Assembly: GCA_964400865.1 (NCBI GenBank)
Contig: CAYNWG010000040.1
Span: 1 to 9,232, forward strand
Direction of reading: 5' to 3'
From: DAOQVB01 sp964400865
GTDB taxonomy: Bacteria > Patescibacteriota > Microgenomatia > UBA1400 > PJMF01
DNA: 9,232 nucleotides
Shown one piece after another: positions 5,509-9,232 of this stretch. The position numbers and the translations under genes were made by a program. The first letter of the stretch is position 1. The number at the start of each line of letters is the position of its first letter. The notes under the pieces were generated by a model. The model was given only the letters and a program-made list of their open reading frames with translations. It was not told where the DNA came from and made no database searches.

Positions 5509-6376
5509 GATAATACGCTGAAACATAACTGGTTAAATCGTCTTCACGCAAAGCACCAAAATCAGCTGAAGTTTTATTCGCTTTCAATTCAATAATAGTT
5601 TGTTTATTTGACAGGTATCCAGCTAACAGAGCGATACACTGCCTACAGTCATTGGTAACTTCATCCAGAGTATCGAGGCTCGCTGGATTGAGTGCAACAA
5701 GACTTTTTTTATCGAGCAATTTTGCCTCATTTTCTGATACTTGATGTGCAAAGTCGCTGCTCACTATTAATATTGCATTTTTCGATACTAATTTCTGACC
5801 AAGCTGATATGCAACCTCATCACTTAATTTTGTTGCCAAAACGATCGGTACAATCTGGACGTTTGGAAAGGTTCGCTTAATAAACGGCACTAACGTATAT
5901 ATAGCGTGTTCATTTTTAAAAACATGATCGTTAATAGATAGCTCACCATCCTTAGCATATTTTGAAATTTCTTCCCGATATGCCTCTAAGATCCCATATG
6001 GTGTTTGCCAACTCAGTAAACTAGTAACTGCTTGATTATCACCTTGAGCTAATTTAGAAAAGTGATCTGGACCTACCACGTAAATGATTTCTAAACCTGC
6101 TGGATCTATGCTAGCAAAAAAATCTGCAATCAAATCCTTTGCCAAAAAATGGTGGCTAACAATGCCGGCAGCCACCTTTCTGGTCGACTGATTATTTACT
6201 GACGAAAAAGCGCTCTCATACTCAGTTTTGTTGGTGTAAAAACTTTCCAGCAATTCTCGATCAGCCTCTGTTTTATCAAGAACATCTGGCGGAGTTTTCA
6301 ATCTGATAGTATACAAACCTACTACCACTAGACTAATTGTCGAAATAGCCGCTAACCATATCCATCGTTTTTTCAT
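5498..6376 (-). CDS. membrane-anchored Memo-like protein (AmmeMemoRadiSam system protein B)
   Basis: A 292-residue protein of the Memo family (PF01875). The family fold resembles class III extradiol dioxygenases, and human MEMO1 binds metal through His and Cys residues. Likely equivalents here are S74-H75-H76, GPDH with H105, the helix NEHA with E156-H157, SSDFAH with D208 and H211, and C244 or C247 near the C-terminus; W123-TPYG also fits. An N-terminal hydrophobic segment at about 5-23 after MKKR anchors it, so the Memo domain is probably outside the cytoplasm, unlike the soluble eukaryotic protein. Its ATG overlaps the TGA of the upstream DUF3160 gene by four bases (ATGA) with no Shine-Dalgarno, so it is probably translated by reinitiation. 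The partner genes of the three-part system (AMMECR1-like and radical SAM) are not in the window. The reaction catalysed is unknown. Confidence 0.85.
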   Translation of the reverse strand: MKKRWIWLAAISTISLVVVGLYTIRLKTPPDVLDKTEADRELLESFYTNKTEYESAFSSVNNQSTRKVAAGIVSHHFLAKDLIADFFASIDPAGLEIIYVVGPDHFSKLAQGDNQAVTSLLSWQTPYGILEAYREEISKYAKDGELSINDHVFKNEHAIYTLVPFIKRTFPNVQIVPIVLATKLSDEVAYQLGQKLVSKNAILIVSSDFAHQVSENEAKLLDKKSLVALNPASLDTLDEVTNDCRQCIALLAGYLSNKQTIIELKANKTSADFGALREDDLTSYVSAYYLTY

Positions 6377-8811
6377 TTAACAATCGAAGTGACCCAAGTT
6401 GGAATTGCAGGCAATTGACTCTTATCTTGCGTATAGTTTCTCTCTCGCCACTTTTCATCAGTCAGCCGGTCGCCGATGGAATTTGTAAATTCGTAGTAAT
6501 TAAAAACTAATCCTTTGGTCAATCTTGTACCATTAGCGTCTTGTACAGCGACGTAAATATAATTAGGAATACCAGTCGCTTCGTACAAAATTGATCCTCC
6601 TGGAACATCGGTATGCACGTCAGCAATGAGCGCTGAGCGAGCGTTATTTTCTATTTGCTCTTCATTTGGCAATGGGCTCATCACGTAATCCATATTTCCT
6701 GGAGCCATTCGCAGTTGTTCAAATTCATCTTCGGTAATCATTTGATTTTGCAGCTGTTTTACCGAAATATCTCGAAAAAATTCAAGTGCTTTGATAAATG
6801 TTTCATTTCTACCTACAAATTCTGTTGGCAAAACTTCATACTTTTCCAAACCAGTTTTTGTCATCTCAACCAGAGCAATTAAACGATCATAAAATTCGAT
6901 ATTTGGTTCTACATACCCTTTTGGTACTGGAGGAATATCTTCAGGACCACCGGCACCCATTTCTGCATATGATTGTTTGGCATACAATAAAGTGTCGTGT
7001 TTTAATTCTGTCCAAGATCCAAGCGAAGTGAGTAAACTTTTAGTCTTCCACCCCTCTTGCTTCATAAAGCTTGGATAGCCATTCAAATCTCCCGACCCTG
7101 GAAAGAGGCTTTTGATTGTGTATAACCAACTCCAGTAAATATTTTGAGTCCAATCCTTCGTCTGCAATGCAGCAAATTGTTGTTTCAGCGCGCTCAGTTT
7201 GGCTGGAATTACTTTGGTGGAATTGGGCGCATTGCTTTGAATCCACTGATTCACCAAGGGATCCGCCGTTGGATTACCAAGCACACTCATGACCATCAGT
7301 GCCGTAGTCTGGCTTGGTAGTTTTTCACCCGTGGCTGGATCAGGTTTTTCATCGCCTTGGGTTAGTGAAGTAAAAATAAAAGCATCTGGAGTGAAACGTT
7401 GTCCCATAAGTCGAAAACCCTTCGTTTTTTGTTGTAATTCATCTTTAGTTAGTCCCCAAACCGAATCGCCAATTATGGCTGATGACATTATTTTGGGTCC
7501 CTCATACTTCTCTAAAACCTTTTGGACAGAGGCAATTGAATCGGTAGTAGTAGCGGTAGTTCCCAATTGTTTGATCGCTGCGCCATACTCAGTTAATCCT
7601 AGGTCATCACTCTTACCAACAAAAAACGTTGTGGGTAGATAGATCGCCAGCCAATTATCCATTTGGTTCGTCTGTTGTACTAAGTTAGTTAGATTAATTG
7701 CATCTCTAGTTAAATCAGCACTAGAAATCACAAAGTTTGTTCTGCCATACCACATCATAGACCTGAAATATGATTTAAGGACTGAATTTTTGTTGTAGTG
7801 ACTTCTCGGAGAGTATTGGGTGTAATCTTCCACGGTTATCAGGCCTTCTTCGGCCAACAACTCACCAAAGATTGATGATACTTCCATCTTGTCGTGAGAC
7901 ATAATTCGAGTCAACTCAGTGGTAATCTGTTCATAGGTTTGAGCGGGAACTTTTTCTTTTATTTGACTGGCAGATATTAAAATTTTCTCTTGCGTGTCTG
8001 AGAAAGTATCAACTGTTGATCCCGAAATCGATTCGTCGGCAACAGTATCAAGCAAAACCTTGGGCACACCTAAATAAGCAATTAGACGTTGATAGCTTTG
8101 CTTGTCGGACTCATCCTTGACCTGCTTCTGTAATAACACCGCTTGATCAAACAACGCAGTCGTCATTTCAGAAAGTTTGGGATAAAACTCAGTCTGCTCT
8201 ATGTATTCAAATTCTTTTTCTAATAATCGATGGTAGACATGGAGTAAATAGTCGGTTGACACAAAGACGGCGTTTTCTGGCTTGCGATTAGCGATACTAC
8301 CCCCTCCAATTGTGCGATAGAGCTTTGACCAATCATCTGCACGAGAGGTTGGATCATTTGGATCATCGGCGTAAAACTTGTCAAGATTGGGGGTAATAAA
8401 AAATTGCGATTGACCGAGTGTTTGTTTTTGAGCCTCAGAAAATGGCGTATTGAGACTTGTTTCAAAATTGCTTAGGTTGGTTAGATCAGTAACTTTGGCA
8501 GTATAATCTGGTACTGCTGGCGAAAATTTAGTTGCTACCTGCTGAAATTCTGTAAATGTTTGATCGGAAAGTAAGGTAAGAGATGTTGTACCTTGGGTGC
8601 TTGCTACATCTTGAACACTGTTTTGTATCAACGGTTTGTTATTCAGCAACCTCATGAGACCCAAACCACCAACTGCTAAAATCACACAACAAAATCCAAG
8701 TGTAAACAAAATTTTTGAAAGCTTGTTTTTGGGGTTAGTTTGTTCTGGTTGGGGAGAGAGGGGACTTACAATTTCAATATCATTACTTACCGAGTTTTCG
8801 GATTGAATCAT
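6373..8811 (-). CDS. DUF3160 domain protein, membrane-anchored
   Basis: An 812-residue protein. After a cytoplasmic tail of about 30 residues and one transmembrane helix (about 32-56), the rest is a DUF3160 domain, probably extracytoplasmic. Recognisable blocks: FVSTDYLLHVYHRLLEKE at 183-200, SPRSHYNKNSVLKSYFRSMMW near 334-354, QRFTPDAFIF at 471-480, LTSLGSWTELKHDTLLYAKQ at 594-613 and GYVEPNIEFYDRL at 632-644. The length is within the usual range for this family, which occurs in bacteria and CPR genomes and has no established function. The start is the ATG at 8809-8811; no Shine-Dalgarno is present, and an extended -10 nine bases upstream suggests a very short leader. It follows the DUF5652 gene by 21 bases and is coupled to the Memo-like gene, so these proteins may act together at the envelope. 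Confidence 0.9.
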   Translation of the reverse strand: MIQSENSVSNDIEIVSPLSPQPEQTNPKNKLSKILFTLGFCCVILAVGGLGLMRLLNNKPLIQNSVQDVASTQGTTSLTLLSDQTFTEFQQVATKFSPAVPDYTAKVTDLTNLSNFETSLNTPFSEAQKQTLGQSQFFITPNLDKFYADDPNDPTSRADDWSKLYRTIGGGSIANRKPENAVFVSTDYLLHVYHRLLEKEFEYIEQTEFYPKLSEMTTALFDQAVLLQKQVKDESDKQSYQRLIAYLGVPKVLLDTVADESISGSTVDTFSDTQEKILISASQIKEKVPAQTYEQITTELTRIMSHDKMEVSSIFGELLAEEGLITVEDYTQYSPRSHYNKNSVLKSYFRSMMWYGRTNFVISSADLTRDAINLTNLVQQTNQMDNWLAIYLPTTFFVGKSDDLGLTEYGAAIKQLGTTATTTDSIASVQKVLEKYEGPKIMSSAIIGDSVWGLTKDELQQKTKGFRLMGQRFTPDAFIFTSLTQGDEKPDPATGEKLPSQTTALMVMSVLGNPTADPLVNQWIQSNAPNSTKVIPAKLSALKQQFAALQTKDWTQNIYWSWLYTIKSLFPGSGDLNGYPSFMKQEGWKTKSLLTSLGSWTELKHDTLLYAKQSYAEMGAGGPEDIPPVPKGYVEPNIEFYDRLIALVEMTKTGLEKYEVLPTEFVGRNETFIKALEFFRDISVKQLQNQMITEDEFEQLRMAPGNMDYVMSPLPNEEQIENNARSALIADVHTDVPGGSILYEATGIPNYIYVAVQDANGTRLTKGLVFNYYEFTNSIGDRLTDEKWRERNYTQDKSQLPAIPTWVTSIVK

Positions 8812-8820
8812 AGTAAATTA

Positions 8821-8829
8821 AGTTTAGCA
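8821..8829 (-). promoter_or_regulatory. extended -10 in front of the DUF3160 gene
   Basis: On the minus strand TGCTAAACT, nine bases before the ATG, close to the TGCTACACT before the DUF4258 gene. It sits in the gap just before the stop codon of the upstream gene (8833-8835), so it would be an internal promoter of the operon giving a leader of only a few bases. Confidence 0.45.
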
Positions 8830-8832
8830 CGA

Positions 8833-9084
8833 TTAAGACTTTTTAGCAGTCTTCTTTTCTAGATATTTAAGCAGTCTACCCTGATCTAAATCCCAACGAT
8901 TGAGGTAAAAAATATACAATATTTCCAAAATCCCCAACGTATTGATTACAAGTAAAATCATAAACCAAACTAAGTGTCTTCTAGTTGCCGATTGCCAAAG
9001 GGCAATTCCTTTCCATAGTAAACTCCAAGTCAGGAATAGCACATATATTTCGGGGCGAGATAAAATTGAGACAAAATCTGGCAT
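8833..9084 (-). CDS. DUF5652 family small membrane protein
   Basis: An 83-residue protein with two hydrophobic helices (about 12-31 and 38-60) joined by a basic turn (SATRRH), and a lysine-rich tail (EKKTAKKS). The motif W24-K25-G26 followed by IALW, and NTLGILEILYIFYL at 48-61, match the DUF5652 family, which is frequent in Patescibacteria; its function is not known. The ATG has no Shine-Dalgarno; an extended -10 five bases upstream would put the transcription start on or next to the ATG. The gene is followed after 21 bases by the DUF3160 gene and preceded, 29 bases away, by the gene at 9114-9232 on the same strand. Confidence 0.85.
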   Translation of the reverse strand: MPDFVSILSRPEIYVLFLTWSLLWKGIALWQSATRRHLVWFMILLVINTLGILEILYIFYLNRWDLDQGRLLKYLEKKTAKKS

Positions 9085-9089
9085 AACTC

Positions 9090-9098
9090 ATTTTACCA
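9090..9098 (-). promoter_or_regulatory. extended -10 in front of the DUF5652 gene
   Basis: On the minus strand TGGTAAAAT followed by GAGTT and the ATG at 9084. A start six bases after the -10 would make the transcript leaderless. No good -35 is visible at the expected distance. Confidence 0.5.
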
Positions 9099-9113
9099 CG
9101 AAAGATTGAATCG

Positions 9114-9232
9114 TTATTTGTTTTCAGCTTTAATCAATTTTAGAATTAAAAAATACGGCACTGGGTCAGAATTACCCTGATGCATAATCTCCCCAGCATT
9201 AGGTTCTTCAACTTTTTCAATGGCAAGACAAT
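9114..9232 (-). CDS. 3' end of an unidentified gene (cut by the window edge)
   Basis: Reading the minus strand from 9230, 38 codons run open to a TAA at 9114-9116, ending in a sequence with EIMHQGNSDPVPYFLI and then LKLIKAENK. The mix of residues and the final strand-like run PYFLILKLIK are those of a real globular protein; the C-terminal pattern is loosely like the last strand of class I methyltransferases, but too little is present to name a family. Its stop lies 29 bases before the DUF5652 gene, so it is probably the upstream member of the same operon. Confidence 0.65.
   Translation of the reverse strand, partial: CLAIEKVEEPNAGEIMHQGNSDPVPYFLILKLIKAENK

Noticed and set aside
6373..6376. 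TGA read as glycine (genetic code 25)
   Set aside because: TGA ends the DUF3160 gene exactly at the start of the Memo-like gene, the usual ATGA overlap, and no other gene here needs TGA as a sense codon.
6655..7031. Plus-strand frames of 75 and 77 codons within the DUF3160 gene
   Set aside because: They are antisense shadows of a long gene with clear family motifs and have no ribosome binding site or promoter.

Overview
The window most likely comes from a Patescibacteria (Candidate Phyla Radiation) genome. The evidence is a divergent 23S rRNA 3' end, a DUF5652 small membrane protein, a very large DUF3160 protein coupled to a membrane-anchored Memo-like protein, and several short or unfamiliar envelope genes. 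TGA appears to act as a stop (ATGA overlap at 6373-6376), which argues against the recoded Gracilibacteria/Absconditabacteria. I cannot name a genus from sequence alone.

Layout, plus strand: bases 1 to about 201 are the 3' end of 23S rRNA, recognised from conserved segments and helices. No 5S rRNA follows it. Next come a 112-aa two-helix membrane protein (385-723) with a strong terminator, a translationally coupled pair of membrane/exported proteins (957-1559 and 1565-3391) ending in a near-copy of the same terminator, and, after a 300-base intergenic region rich in inverted repeats, a 455-aa lipoprotein (3692-5059) with its own terminator. None of these four proteins belongs to a family I recognise. 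All four have clear Shine-Dalgarno sequences, and in sampled lines the block is clearly more GC-rich than the right half. It looks like a cell-envelope module inserted between the rRNA operon and housekeeping-type accessory genes. A small DUF4258-type gene (5173-5508) follows on the plus strand.

Layout, minus strand (right half): a gene cut by the window edge (9114-9232), a DUF5652 protein (8833-9084), a DUF3160 protein (6373-8811) and a Memo/AmmeMemoRadiSam-B-like protein (5498-6376) run in one direction with gaps of 29 and 21 bases and a 4-base overlap, so they probably form an operon. The last gene overlaps the DUF4258 gene tail to tail by 11 bases. The minus-strand genes and the DUF4258 gene lack Shine-Dalgarno sequences. 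For three of them an extended -10 motif (TGnTAnAnT) lies 5-14 bases before the ATG, suggesting leaderless or very short-leader transcripts.

The points most worth following are: the uncharacterised three-protein envelope module with its operator-like palindrome and structured leader; the 13-bp inverted repeat that brackets the first gene; the recurrent extended -10 motif; and the DUF3160-Memo coupling.
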